Source of the DNA: Lysobacter sp. K5869
GTDB lineage: Bacteria; Pseudomonadota; Gammaproteobacteria; Xanthomonadales; Xanthomonadaceae
Assembly (NCBI RefSeq): GCF_018847975.1
Contig: NZ_CP072597.1
Location: 372,001 to 436,000, forward strand
Reading direction: 5' to 3'
Length of the DNA stretch: 64,000 nucleotides
Within the stretch, counting starts at the first letter, position 1; the number at the start of each line of letters is the position of its first letter. The notes beneath the pieces are model-generated. The model had not been told where the DNA came from and ran no database searches. It worked only from the letters and a program-made list of their open reading frames with translations. The translations under genes were made by a program, and so were the position numbers. Shown piece by piece: positions 16,926-25,141 of this stretch.

Positions 16926-17639
16926 TCAGTCCTCGCCGCCTTCGATCTCGCGGGCGGCGCGGCGCAGGATCTCGGCGATCCGGCGCTGTTCGTCGACCGG
17001 CAGGTTGTCGCGGCGGTACAGCGCGGTCTTGAGCGCGCGGCGCGCCAGGCTCAGCTCTTGCAGCCAGCCGCCTTCGGACGGATCGGCCGGCTCCTCGCCG
17101 GCCAGCGCGCGCCGCACCCAATCCATCTTGCGCGCCATGTGGTTGAGCTTGGCCAGCATGGTGTCGACGCGCTCGCGGTGGGCCTGCAGATGCGCGATGC
17201 CCGGCTCGGCCAGCGCATAACGCTTGCGGTTGCCTTCCAGCTCGACGGTGACGTAGCCGAGTTCTTCCAGATACGTCAGCGCCGGATAGACCATGCCGGG
17301 ACTGGGGCTGTAGAAACCGTTCGAGCGGGTGTCCAGCGCCTTGATCAATTCGTAGCCATGGCTCGGCTTCTCCTCGATCAGAACCAGCAACAGCAATTGC
17401 AGATCGTCGGAGCTGAACTTGCGCCCGCGCGAGAAGCCCTCGCCGTCGTCGAAGCCGCCCGGAAAGCCCGGCCCGCCCGGTCCGCCGGGGAACCCGCCGC
17501 GGCGTCCGCCGCCGCGGCCGCCGCGCGGGTGGTGGCCGCCGGCGTGGAAGATCGAATGCAAGGAAAAGCGCTCGAAGCGCTGGAAATCGTCGTGATCGCA
17601 GGAGGCCCGGCCGGGGCCGAACGGGAAGAAGCGGCGCAT
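16926..17639 (-). CDS. PadR family regulator, YqjI-like
   Basis: The 237-residue protein has an N-terminal His/Gly/Arg-rich segment (about 1-75, including FHAGGHHPRGGRGGGRRGG). A PadR winged helix follows (LQLLLLVLIEEKPSHGYELIKAL ... YSPSPGMVYPALTYLEELGYV), then a helical dimerisation tail. The architecture and the SHGYELIKA and PSPGxxYP motifs match E. coli YqjI, a nickel-responsive repressor of the ferric reductase gene yqjH. It is first in an operon with a YqjH-like gene and an MFS transporter. Metal sensing through the His/Cys-bearing head is likely but unproven. Confidence 0.92.
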   Translation of the reverse strand: MRRFFPFGPGRASCDHDDFQRFERFSLHSIFHAGGHHPRGGRGGGRRGGFPGGPGGPGFPGGFDDGEGFSRGRKFSSDDLQLLLLVLIEEKPSHGYELIKALDTRSNGFYSPSPGMVYPALTYLEELGYVTVELEGNRKRYALAEPGIAHLQAHRERVDTMLAKLNHMARKMDWVRRALAGEEPADPSEGGWLQELSLARRALKTALYRRDNLPVDEQRRIAEILRRAAREIEGGED

Positions 17640-17654
17640 GATGGAGACCTTGGG

Positions 17655-17697
17655 TGTCGTAAGATGTGTTTTAAGATATATATCGTAAGATATGAAA
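17655..17697 (-). promoter_or_regulatory. AT-rich operator/promoter region of the PadR-SIP-MFS operon
   Basis: Just upstream of the PadR gene lies a strongly AT-rich patch with the perfect palindrome GATATATATC (17675-17684), an ATATC-N4-GATAT dyad, and two copies of TCGTAAGAT (17658 and 17683, 25 bases apart). Nothing similar occurs nearby. It is probably the autoregulatory operator of the YqjI-like protein overlapping the promoter. Confidence 0.6.
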
Positions 17698-17699
17698 GC

Positions 17700-18440
17700 A
17701 AGCGGTCCCGACGGACGGTCGAGCGGGTTTGGGGGACGGATCGGGGCAAGGACGAGGGCGACCGGTCGATGAGCGCCGCAGACGGGCTGGCGCCCGGTCG
17801 CTGCCGGCTGGCGCTTCGGGCCTGGCCAAGTGCCGGCTCGGCCGGGGCCGCGATCCCAAGGTTCTTCCAGCACCTCCAACGTCGAAACCTGGCTTCGCGC
17901 CGCGCATCGGACACGAGTTCTCAGCGCTGAGCGCCGCGGCCCGATCGGCACGCCATCGGCCGGCCTCTGCGTCGTTCCTGGCTCCCACCTTCCCGGCCGC
18001 GTCCAACGCGAAGAACCGGAGCGCGCGATCCGCAATGACGCGGTCGCGACCTTCGTCTGCCAAGAGCCTGCAGCCGAATCGCAAACGCGACGGCAACGCC
18101 GCCGCATCGCAACGACAGACTCCTCAGAGCCGAATGCGCGCGGCGTTCTCGAGCGCACCAAACGCATCAGATCGATTACCAAGCGTTACGTACCGGCCGA
18201 ACGAGCGGAGGTAGGCTGCCGGACAGCGCCCAAAGAAACGCACGGCACTGTGGCGGCGACTCGCCTTACCGCGATTGCTCACCGAACAACGCGGCATCGC
18301 TTCGGCGCGAAGGGCGCGCGGCCATCGGCGCCGAACCGCGAAAGTTGCGCGCGATTCACGCGAGCCTCCACGCGCATCCGCCCCGACGACGTTCCAGCCG
18401 ACGCCATCGACGCACTTCGACTACCGCCCCGAGCCCCCAC
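17700..18440. other. Gene-less stretch
   Basis: About 740 bases between the PadR gene and the exported amidotransferase-like gene. Open frames here have Arg/Ser/Pro-rich, low-complexity translations with no recognisable domain or ribosome site. Apart from the operator at its left end I see no feature. Confidence 0.5.
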
Positions 18441-19208
18441 ATGCACAGCGCCAGCAACTTCATCCGACGTCTCACGCTGACACTCGCCGCGCTCGTCGTG
18501 CTGAGCGCGCTCGCCCCGCCCTCGCTCGCCGATTCGCGCGCGGACACGATCCGCATCGCCGTCTACCGCGGCCCCGCCTCGTGCGAAAACTGCTCGGAAA
18601 CCCTGAAAACCGCGATCGAACGATTGAGCCCGCGCTACCGCGTCGACTTCGTCGGCGAAGACGAACGCATCGACATCACGCCCGCGACCTTGTCGCAGTA
18701 CGACGTCTACGCCCAACCCGGCGGCGGCCAGGACATCCCCGGCGCGCTGGAGAGCCTCGGCGACGCACGCATCGACGCCGTCCACGACTACGTCGCCCGC
18801 GGCGGCCGCTACCTCGGCATCTGCATGGGCGCTTATCTCGCCAGCGCCTCCGGCCTCGGCCTGATCCCGCACGAACTGAATTCGGAAGTCGGGCGCCGCG
18901 GCTTTCCCGTCGCCACCAGCGACGACGCGGTCGTCGCCGTGCGCTGGGAAGGCCGAAAAGAAACGGTTTTCTACCAGGACGGCCCCTACCTGCTTCGCCC
19001 GGCGAACGACCCGGGCTTCAGAACCATCGCGACTTACGCCAACAACGACCTCGCCGCGGCGCGCTACACGCTCGGAAAAGGCTTGGTCGTCTTGAGCGGC
19101 CCGCACCCTGAAGCGGATGAGTCGTGGTTCGAGGAAGCCGGACTTCCCGTGGACGAGATGCCGAGCGACAGGCTGTTGCGCTCGCTGCTCAGCGGGCTGG
19201 AGCGATAA
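18441..19208 (+). CDS. Exported class I glutamine-amidotransferase-like protein (BPL_N type)
   Basis: The 255-residue protein has a signal peptide (LTLTLAALVVLSALAPPSLA) and a domain of the DJ-1/GATase-like superfamily. The nucleophile elbow is YLGICMGAYLA with its Cys near residue 131, followed by an apparent catalytic His in the GPHPEADE segment near the C-terminus. Gly-rich QPGGGQD precedes the elbow, as in biotin-protein-ligase N-terminal-like proteins (BPL_N). That family is usually secreted or membrane-associated and of unknown substrate. The ATG at 18441 is preferred because it directly precedes the signal peptide; the upstream 32 residues in frame are Arg/His-rich. Confidence 0.82.
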   Translation: MHSASNFIRRLTLTLAALVVLSALAPPSLADSRADTIRIAVYRGPASCENCSETLKTAIERLSPRYRVDFVGEDERIDITPATLSQYDVYAQPGGGQDIPGALESLGDARIDAVHDYVARGGRYLGICMGAYLASASGLGLIPHELNSEVGRRGFPVATSDDAVVAVRWEGRKETVFYQDGPYLLRPANDPGFRTIATYANNDLAAARYTLGKGLVVLSGPHPEADESWFEEAGLPVDEMPSDRLLRSLLSGLER

Positions 19209-19269
19209 GCGCGCGAAGGGATCGAAGCGGATGGAACCGTAAATCCGTCGCCAGCCATTGCGTCCCCAC

Positions 19270-19310
19270 AAAAGAAAAAGCCGGGCCCGCGACGATCGCG
19301 GAGCCCGGCC
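19270..19310 (-). terminator. Rho-independent terminator for the exported protein gene at 19376-20143
   Basis: GCCGGGC pairs with GCCCGGC, with an inner CCGCGA/TCGCGG extension, followed on the minus strand by CTTTTTCTTTT. It lies about 65 bases beyond the stop of the minus-strand gene. Confidence 0.85.
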
Positions 19311-19375
19311 CTCGGAGAGCTGATCGACACTTCAGAGCATGCTCCGAAACGCTCCGATCTCCGACGAACACTCCA

Positions 19376-20143
19376 TCACGGACAAATCGGATTGCACCCC
19401 GGCTCCACGTCCGCGTAATACGTTTCCGTGCGCGGCGTGAACGTCACCGGATAGTTCGGCGCGGCCGCGTCGTAATTGCTGACGCCGTACCACACCTTGC
19501 GCGCGGCGAGCGGGTTCTTGATCCGCACGTTCGACGCGCTCGCGGTCGCCAACACCACGCCGGTCTGCAGGTGGGTCAGCTTGGCGGTCACATCGCAGAG
19601 CGGACGCAGGCCCATGCCGCAATAGGTGTTGATCGAAATGCGCACGGTGCCGCTGGCGAGCGCGGACTTGGCGATGTTCTTGCACGCGACCATGCCCGCG
19701 GTCGGGCCGTAGGGGTCGCCCCAGCTGTAGGCGAAGATGCCGAACTGGCGGTTGCTGAAGTCGGCGCCGACGCAGGTCGGGTGATACGGCGGGTGCGCCG
19801 AGCCCAGCACGATGCCGATGCCGCCGCCGGTGGCGTTGGCGGTGAACTGGCCCGACGGCGCGAAGGCCTGATCGCCGGACATGGTGCTGACGAAGACGTT
19901 CTCGATCCCGGCCTGCAGCAGGTCGGACGCGGCGACGTCGACTTCGACGGTTTGCTCCTCGTAGTTCGCGCGCGCCGGCTTGGTCCAGGACCGTTCGGCC
20001 AGCTGCGAGGCGCCGCAGACCGGCGTGCAGAACGCGGGATTCAGAGTGAACGTGGGCGTCGCGGCGGCCGCGGTGGCGCCGGAGAGTTGGACCAGTCCGA
20101 GCGCGGCGAACAACGCCAGACTGCTTGCCGAAAGCCATTTCAT
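19376..20143 (-). CDS. Secreted protein of unknown function
   Basis: The 255-residue protein has a signal peptide (SSLALFAALGLVQLSGATAAAA) and a mature domain with eight cysteines, including FCTPVC near the start and PGCNPICP at the very end, suggesting a disulfide-closed extracellular protein. The sequence is beta-rich and Thr/Asn/Tyr-rich. I recognise no family. GGAG lies 9 bases before the ATG, and a strong terminator follows, so it is probably a single, well-expressed unit. Confidence 0.8.
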   Translation of the reverse strand: MKWLSASSLALFAALGLVQLSGATAAAATPTFTLNPAFCTPVCGASQLAERSWTKPARANYEEQTVEVDVAASDLLQAGIENVFVSTMSGDQAFAPSGQFTANATGGGIGIVLGSAHPPYHPTCVGADFSNRQFGIFAYSWGDPYGPTAGMVACKNIAKSALASGTVRISINTYCGMGLRPLCDVTAKLTHLQTGVVLATASASNVRIKNPLAARKVWYGVSNYDAAAPNYPVTFTPRTETYYADVEPGCNPICP

Positions 20144-20649
20144 GGTGCTTGCTCCTGTCATGGAATCGTGCGGTGGGCGGCGTGAGGGATCGCCCGCGCG
20201 GGGCGGGCGTCGCGCCGAACGCCCGGCCGCGGAGGCGGCGGGCGTACCGGTACTCGGAGGACGCGGCCATTTCGGATCATCGCGGGCGCGGTTTTTTCGC
20301 CTTCGCTGTGCCCACGGCGCGCGGCGCGGTTCGCCCGCCCGCGCCCCGCAGCGTTCGCGCCCCGCCGCGGGGCGCGGGCGACGGCCTGTTCCAGCAGCCC
20401 GCTCTTCCGCCTCGGCGCTCGAACCTTCCTCCGCACCGCGGCGGCGAAATTCGAGATGTCCAATTCCGCCGACCCAATGCGATGATGCCGACCGGTGTCC
20501 TGATCGATACGATCGGCACGATGGATCTTCGCAACCAGGCCCGGGACCGGCCGCTCCGCGCACCCACGGATATCCGGCTCCGGCCCGCGGCGGCGAACCG
20601 CGCCGTCGTTGCACCGAATCCTCTGCCGTTCCCGCCGGAGAACCACGCG
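20144..20649. other. Gene-less stretch between divergent genes
   Basis: About 505 bases between the starts of two divergently transcribed exported-protein genes. It presumably holds both promoters, but I see no convincing -35/-10 pair, dyad or small gene; translations are Arg/Pro/Ala-rich. Confidence 0.4.
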
Positions 20650-21444
20650 ATGACCGTCACCCCCCGAGCCCCGCTTTCGCTCGCGATCGCCTTGATCGCG
20701 CTTTGCGTCGCCGCGCCGCTGCGCGCCGGCGCGCCGGTCGCGGACCCGATCGAAGATCCGGCCCTGCTCGAAGGCGGCTACCTGGCGCTGCATCCCGACG
20801 TGGAGTATCGCCAGCTCGGCATTCAGGCCTATCGGCGCGGCCAACTCGACACCGCGCTGCAGCGCTTCCGCCGCGCCGGTTACTACGGCGACAAGCCCTC
20901 GCAGGCGTTCGCGGCGGAGATGTACTGGAAGGGCGAAGGCGCGCCGGCCGATCGCGCCACCGCTTACATCTGGATGGATCTGGCCGCCGAGCGCGGCTAT
21001 CCCGATCTGGTCGCGCTGCGCGAGCGCTATTGGGCGGCGATGACGCCGGACGAGCGCAAGACCGCGCTGGAGAAGGGGCCGGCGGCCTACAAAACCTACG
21101 GCGACCCGACCGTGAAGCCGCGCTACGAGCGCGAACTCCGGCGCAAGCGCAATCAGATCACCGGCAGCCACGTCGGCATGGACATCGGCGTCGGCGGCGG
21201 CCGCGCGGATCAGCCCGAACTGCGCGAGCAGATTCCGCCGGGCAAGTTCTACGCGGAAACCCATTGGAACGCGCAGCGCTACTGGACCCGCCAGGACAAG
21301 CTGTGGCGGCAGCGTTTGGGCGGGACGGTCAGCGTGGGCGATCTCGAACGCTTGGGCGGCGAGCAGCCGGCGGAGTCGCAGCAGCCGGCGGCGCCGGCCG
21401 GCGAACCTGCCCAGGCGGAGCCGGTGCCCGTGCCGAAGAATTGA
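20650..21444 (+). CDS. Exported SEL1/TPR-like repeat protein
   Basis: The 264-residue protein has a signal peptide (LSLAIALIALCVAAPLRA) and then helical repeats resembling SEL1 units: LGIQAYRRGQLDTALQRFRRAGYYGDKPSQ, then AAEMYWKGEGAPADRATAYIWMDLAAERGY, the GxGxPxDxxxAYxWxxLAA form being diagnostic of SEL1. A charged tail and a Pro/Glu/Gln-rich C-terminus follow. SEL1 proteins are usually periplasmic scaffolds. GGAG lies 9 bases before the ATG. Its partner is not evident from neighbours. Confidence 0.82.
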   Translation: MTVTPRAPLSLAIALIALCVAAPLRAGAPVADPIEDPALLEGGYLALHPDVEYRQLGIQAYRRGQLDTALQRFRRAGYYGDKPSQAFAAEMYWKGEGAPADRATAYIWMDLAAERGYPDLVALRERYWAAMTPDERKTALEKGPAAYKTYGDPTVKPRYERELRRKRNQITGSHVGMDIGVGGGRADQPELREQIPPGKFYAETHWNAQRYWTRQDKLWRQRLGGTVSVGDLERLGGEQPAESQQPAAPAGEPAQAEPVPVPKN

Positions 21445-21460
21445 AGCGTCGAGGATCCCG

Positions 21461-22141
21461 CTAGGAAACCGCGGCCGGCAGCTTCTCTTCCGGCGCCTCC
21501 AGGCGCAGCACCAGATAGCGCATGAAGAACTGCGTGATCGGCCCCACGCACAGCGCGAACACCAAGGTGCCGAGGCCGGCGACGCCGCCCAGGGCCACGC
21601 CGCAGGCGAGCACCACGATCTCGATGCTGGTGCGCACGCGCCGGATCGACCAACCCGTGCGGCGCGCGAATCCGGTCATCAACCCGTCGCGCGGGCCGGT
21701 TCCGAGTTGCGCGCCCACATACAGCGCGGTGGCGAGCGCGCACATCGCCACGCCGCCGATCAGATAGGCGCAGCGCAACGGCAACGATTCGGGCGCCGCC
21801 AGCCAATGCAGGTTGAGGTCGGTGAACGGCCCCAGCAGAAACGTGTTGGCGACGGTGCCCAGTCCGGGCATCTGCCGCAGCGGAATCCACAGCAGCAACA
21901 CCGCCACGGCCACCGACACCATCACCATGCCCAGCGACAACGGCAGATGCCGCGACGCGCCCTGATGGAACACGACCCACGGCGAGCCGCCGAGCGTGCT
22001 TTGCATCAGCAAGGCGTTGGACACGCCGTACAGCCACAGCCCCGCCAGCAGGCGGACGAGGCGCTCGGGCAGGCGGCCGGCGCGGAGTTGGGCGATGGGG
22101 CCGAGATTGGCCAGTCCGAGGGGCGAGGAGTCGGGGGTCAT
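21461..22141 (-). CDS. yczE: YczE family membrane protein
   Basis: The 226-residue protein has about five to six transmembrane helices. The YczE/YitT-type features LGGSPWVVFHQG, PLRQMPGLGTVANTFLLGP and QLGTGPRDGLMTG are visible. The last motif is characteristic of YczE. Its function is unknown; Bacillus homologues are linked to lipopeptide production. It is transcribed divergently from a MocR-type regulator with only 60 bases between starts, the conserved yczR-yczE arrangement, so the regulator very probably controls it. Confidence 0.9.
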   Translation of the reverse strand: MTPDSSPLGLANLGPIAQLRAGRLPERLVRLLAGLWLYGVSNALLMQSTLGGSPWVVFHQGASRHLPLSLGMVMVSVAVAVLLLWIPLRQMPGLGTVANTFLLGPFTDLNLHWLAAPESLPLRCAYLIGGVAMCALATALYVGAQLGTGPRDGLMTGFARRTGWSIRRVRTSIEIVVLACGVALGGVAGLGTLVFALCVGPITQFFMRYLVLRLEAPEEKLPAAVS

Positions 22142-22201
22142 GGCGCCAGTATCTGGACGATTGGCACTTCCACGTAGAGCCACTTCCGCCATAGTGGCCT
22201 C
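22142..22201. promoter_or_regulatory. Operator region of the yczR/yczE divergent pair
   Basis: In this 60-base gap, CACTTCC occurs twice about 16 bases apart, and GCCAC-N10-GTGGC forms an inverted repeat close to the regulator start. Such repeated half-sites are typical of MocR targets, so this is a probable binding region for the regulator encoded at 22202. Confidence 0.5.
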
Positions 22202-23653
22202 ATGAACCGATCCCTGACCCCGGAACACCTGGCCACCTTGGTCGGCCAGTTCCCGCGCAAGCCGGCCTACCGCGGGCTGCGCCAGATCCTGCAGGAACTG
22301 ATCGGCGACGGCCGCATCCCGCTGGGCACGCGCCTGCCCAGCGAACGCGCGGTGTCGCAGGTGCTGGCCGTGTCGCGCAACACCGTGACCCGCGCCTACG
22401 CCGATCTCGCCGCCGCGGGTTTCGCCACCGCGCGCCAAGGCGCGGGCACCTACGCCGCCGTGCCCGGCGAGCGCCGGCGCGCGCACGAACACGCGCTGCG
22501 CTCGTTCGCCGGCGCGCACGCGCCCGAAGGCGCGATCGACCTCAACTGCGCGTCCACCACCGCCATCGCCGGCGTCGCCGCCGCCTACGAACGCGCGCTG
22601 GAACGCTTGCCCGGCTATCTGGGCAGCGACGGCCACCGTCCCGTCGGCCTGCCGGTGCTGCGCGAACTGATCGCGCAGAAATACGCGCGGCGCGGCTTGC
22701 CGACCGACCCCGACCAGATCATGGTCACCGCCGGCGCGCTGTCGAGCACGGCCATCGTCGCGCGCGCGCTGTCGCGGCCCGGCGACCGCGCGATGATCGA
22801 ATCGCCGGTGTACCCGAACGTGATCGAAGCGCTGCGCCTCGGCGGCGCGCGTCTGGTCGCCTCGCCGATGAGCGATGCGCTGGGCGACGCGGGCTGGGAC
22901 TTGGACGGCATCGAAGCCGCGCTGCGGCAGACCCGGCCGCATCTGGCCTATCTGATTCCCGATTTCCAAAACCCCACCGGCTTCCTGATGAGCGACGGCC
23001 AGCGCGCGCGCTACGCCGCCGCGCTGCGCGCCACCCGCGCGACGCCGCTCGTGGACGAATCGCTGCAAGCCATCGTGCTGTCCGACATCGCCATGCCCCT
23101 GCCCTTCGCCGCGCACGCGCCGGACGCGATCACCGTCGGCAGCGTGTCGAAGCTGCTGTGGAGCGGGCTGCGCGTCGGCTGGATCCGCGCGCCGCGCGAA
23201 CTCATGGAACGGCTGATCAAGGCGCGGCTGCAGCTCGACCTCGGCACGGCGCTGTTCGATCAACTGGTGGTCACCGAACTGCTCGACGACAGCGAGGTCA
23301 TCGCCGCGCGGCGCGCGCAACTGCGCCAGCGCCGCGACGTGCTGGCGCAAGCGCTGCGCGAACGGCTGCCGGACTGGCGCTTCCGCCTGCCCGACGGCGG
23401 CATGACGCTGTGGCTGCAGTTGCCCGAGGGCAGCGCGACGCAGTTGGCGGCGAACCTGGAAAGCGTCGGCGTCCACGTCCCGCCCGGCCCGATGTTCAGC
23501 GTCGAAGGCGGCGGCGATCAGTGGCTGCGCATCCCTTACGTGCGGCCGGAAGAGGAACTGATCGAAGCGGTGCAGCGCATGGCGCAGGTCTGGTCGCGGG
23601 CGCCGGCGCGCGCCGCGAGGCGCCAGGAAGGTTCGCGCGCGGTCATTCTTTAG
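22202..23653 (+). CDS. yczR: MocR-type (GntR/aminotransferase-like) transcriptional regulator, YczR-like
   Basis: The 483-residue fusion protein has an N-terminal GntR winged helix (about 22-90, LPSERAVSQVLAVSRNTVTRAYADL) and a fold-type I aminotransferase-like domain. The latter contains the PDFQNPTG signature and SVSKLLWSGLRVGW, where the Lys is the expected PLP Schiff-base residue. MocR proteins bind PLP or a PLP adduct as effector and seldom catalyse transamination. It is divergent from the YczE gene, a known conserved partner. Confidence 0.93.
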   Translation: MNRSLTPEHLATLVGQFPRKPAYRGLRQILQELIGDGRIPLGTRLPSERAVSQVLAVSRNTVTRAYADLAAAGFATARQGAGTYAAVPGERRRAHEHALRSFAGAHAPEGAIDLNCASTTAIAGVAAAYERALERLPGYLGSDGHRPVGLPVLRELIAQKYARRGLPTDPDQIMVTAGALSSTAIVARALSRPGDRAMIESPVYPNVIEALRLGGARLVASPMSDALGDAGWDLDGIEAALRQTRPHLAYLIPDFQNPTGFLMSDGQRARYAAALRATRATPLVDESLQAIVLSDIAMPLPFAAHAPDAITVGSVSKLLWSGLRVGWIRAPRELMERLIKARLQLDLGTALFDQLVVTELLDDSEVIAARRAQLRQRRDVLAQALRERLPDWRFRLPDGGMTLWLQLPEGSATQLAANLESVGVHVPPGPMFSVEGGGDQWLRIPYVRPEEELIEAVQRMAQVWSRAPARAARRQEGSRAVIL

Positions 23654-23680
23654 ACGGCCGCGCGCCGCGCGGCGAGCGGC

Positions 23681-24562
23681 TCAACCGAACGGCAGCAGGT
23701 GCCGGTGCGGGAAGTTCGACCGGTTCCAGTGCGAGACATAGCAATGCGGCGCCGCCAGCACGACGCTGAACTGGCATTTCGGCCGCAGCGCCTGCAGCGC
23801 TTGGTACTGGGCCTCGGTCAGCATCGCGTTGCGCAGGCGGAACCCCCAGCATCGTTCCATCGTCGGCGAACGGAACAACCGTTCGTAGTCCTCGAACGGC
23901 GTCGAGCTCCAGTCTTCCGGCTGCGCCTCGAGCGAAAGGAACGGCGCCAGCGAGTCGGTGAAATCGACGAAGCGCAGCGACGGCAAGCGTTCCGCCCGGG
24001 CCAGACGGCCGATGAAGCCGCGGGTGCGGAAATCGCCACCGGTGCGGACCGACGCGAGATCGGGCAGGTCGAGATCGAAGAATCCGGATTCGGGCGCTTG
24101 CGGCAGGACGAGCTTGCGCAAGGCCGGCATGAGCGCGAGCAAGGCCGGCAGATGATCGTCCTCGACCGTCGCCTGATTGTGGTCGCCGGGATCGGAGGCG
24201 GCGATCTGAAGATCCGTCAGCTTGCCGAAGCGCGGCGCCGCGGCGATAAGCTCGCGGAAATCCCAAGTCTTGAGGCCGTTGGCGCCTTCGTCCGGGCCGG
24301 CGATGCGCAACTGCACGATGTGCGCGGCGACCTCGGGCCGCGCCAGCGCGGCCGACGCGATGGCCCAACTGTCGTGATCGTCGCCGTGGTAGTCGACTGC
24401 GAGCGCGCCGCCGAGGTCGACGGCGGCGAGGCGGGAACGATGGTCGGGATAGGCGAACGCCTCATCGGCGGCATCGTCGGCGTCCCACTGTTCCGCGGCG
24501 GCTTCGTTGAGCGCGCGCTGAGCCGCGTGGATCGTCTTCAACGCCTGGGCCATCGTCGTCAT
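23681..24562 (-). CDS. LRR-like protein of unknown function
   Basis: The 293-residue soluble protein has an acidic helical N-terminus (1-60) and then irregular leucine-rich segments such as LIAAAPRFGKLTDLQIAA, LLALMPALRKLVLPQA and LPDLASVRTGGDF, reminiscent of bacterial STM4015-type/LRR proteins. There is no signal peptide. Its role is unknown. It lies alone between convergent and parallel genes. The assignment to the LRR group rests only on the repeat pattern. Confidence 0.65.
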   Translation of the reverse strand: MTTMAQALKTIHAAQRALNEAAAEQWDADDAADEAFAYPDHRSRLAAVDLGGALAVDYHGDDHDSWAIASAALARPEVAAHIVQLRIAGPDEGANGLKTWDFRELIAAAPRFGKLTDLQIAASDPGDHNQATVEDDHLPALLALMPALRKLVLPQAPESGFFDLDLPDLASVRTGGDFRTRGFIGRLARAERLPSLRFVDFTDSLAPFLSLEAQPEDWSSTPFEDYERLFRSPTMERCWGFRLRNAMLTEAQYQALQALRPKCQFSVVLAAPHCYVSHWNRSNFPHRHLLPFG

Positions 24563-24663
24563 TGCGGTCCGCTTCGGAGCAAAGGGAAGAAGGGTGCGAG
24601 TCTAGCGCTACAACGCGGCGGCTTCTCGCGTCGCGTTTTAGCCGAACGCACCCTGCTCCCTCC

Positions 24664-25038
24664 TCAAGCGAACGACCCCGCAAGAAACGACGACTTGTTG
24701 GTGATCAGCCATTTCCCCTCCACCTCATGAACCACAAAATGATCCACGAACGAATTATTGCCGATGCGAACGCGCACCGTCGCCGCGGAAAGGTGCGGCG
24801 AAATATGGCGGATGTCGAGAATCCCCTCGTCGCGCGGCGCGCCGGACGAGGCCGGACTGGCTCGCCCGTGGATCAGCGTCCGATACGCCTGCGCCGTCAT
24901 CGATTCGAGCGCCCCGTCGCGCAGCCATTGGATCTGGCAATGCGGATGGAAGACCTCCTCGAACTTGCGGCTGGAGGGATCGTACGCGAGACTGAAATAG
25001 TCGCCGACGAGCGATACGACCTTCGATGTTTGGTCCAT
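24664..25038 (-). CDS. NTF2-like family protein (lumazine-binding-type/SnoaL fold)
   Basis: The 124-residue protein matches the cone-shaped NTF2-like fold. It starts with VVSLVGDYFSLAYDPSSRKFEEVFHPHCQIQW and continues with VRVRIGNNSFVDHFVVHEVEGKWLITNKSSF. The last strand pattern (WLIxNKxF) is common in the Lumazine_bd_2/NTF2-like group. It may be an enzyme or a binding protein; no catalytic residues are certain. It is divergent from the LysR regulator at 25142, which probably controls it. GGGGG lies 8 bases before the ATG. Confidence 0.85.
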   Translation of the reverse strand: MDQTSKVVSLVGDYFSLAYDPSSRKFEEVFHPHCQIQWLRDGALESMTAQAYRTLIHGRASPASSGAPRDEGILDIRHISPHLSAATVRVRIGNNSFVDHFVVHEVEGKWLITNKSSFLAGSFA

Positions 25039-25141
25039 GGCGGTTCCCCCTTCATGAAATCTGCGAGGCCCGCATAGTGCTGCCTCATCCCGCGTCGCAC
25101 CACTGCGATCCGGGCATTCCTGCCATTACGGAAACGCATCG

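Noticed and set aside
17729..18214. Possible gene upstream of the BPL_N-type gene
   Set aside because: Arg/Ser/Ala-rich translation with no ribosome site, overlapping alternative frames of similar length; typical of non-coding GC-rich DNA.
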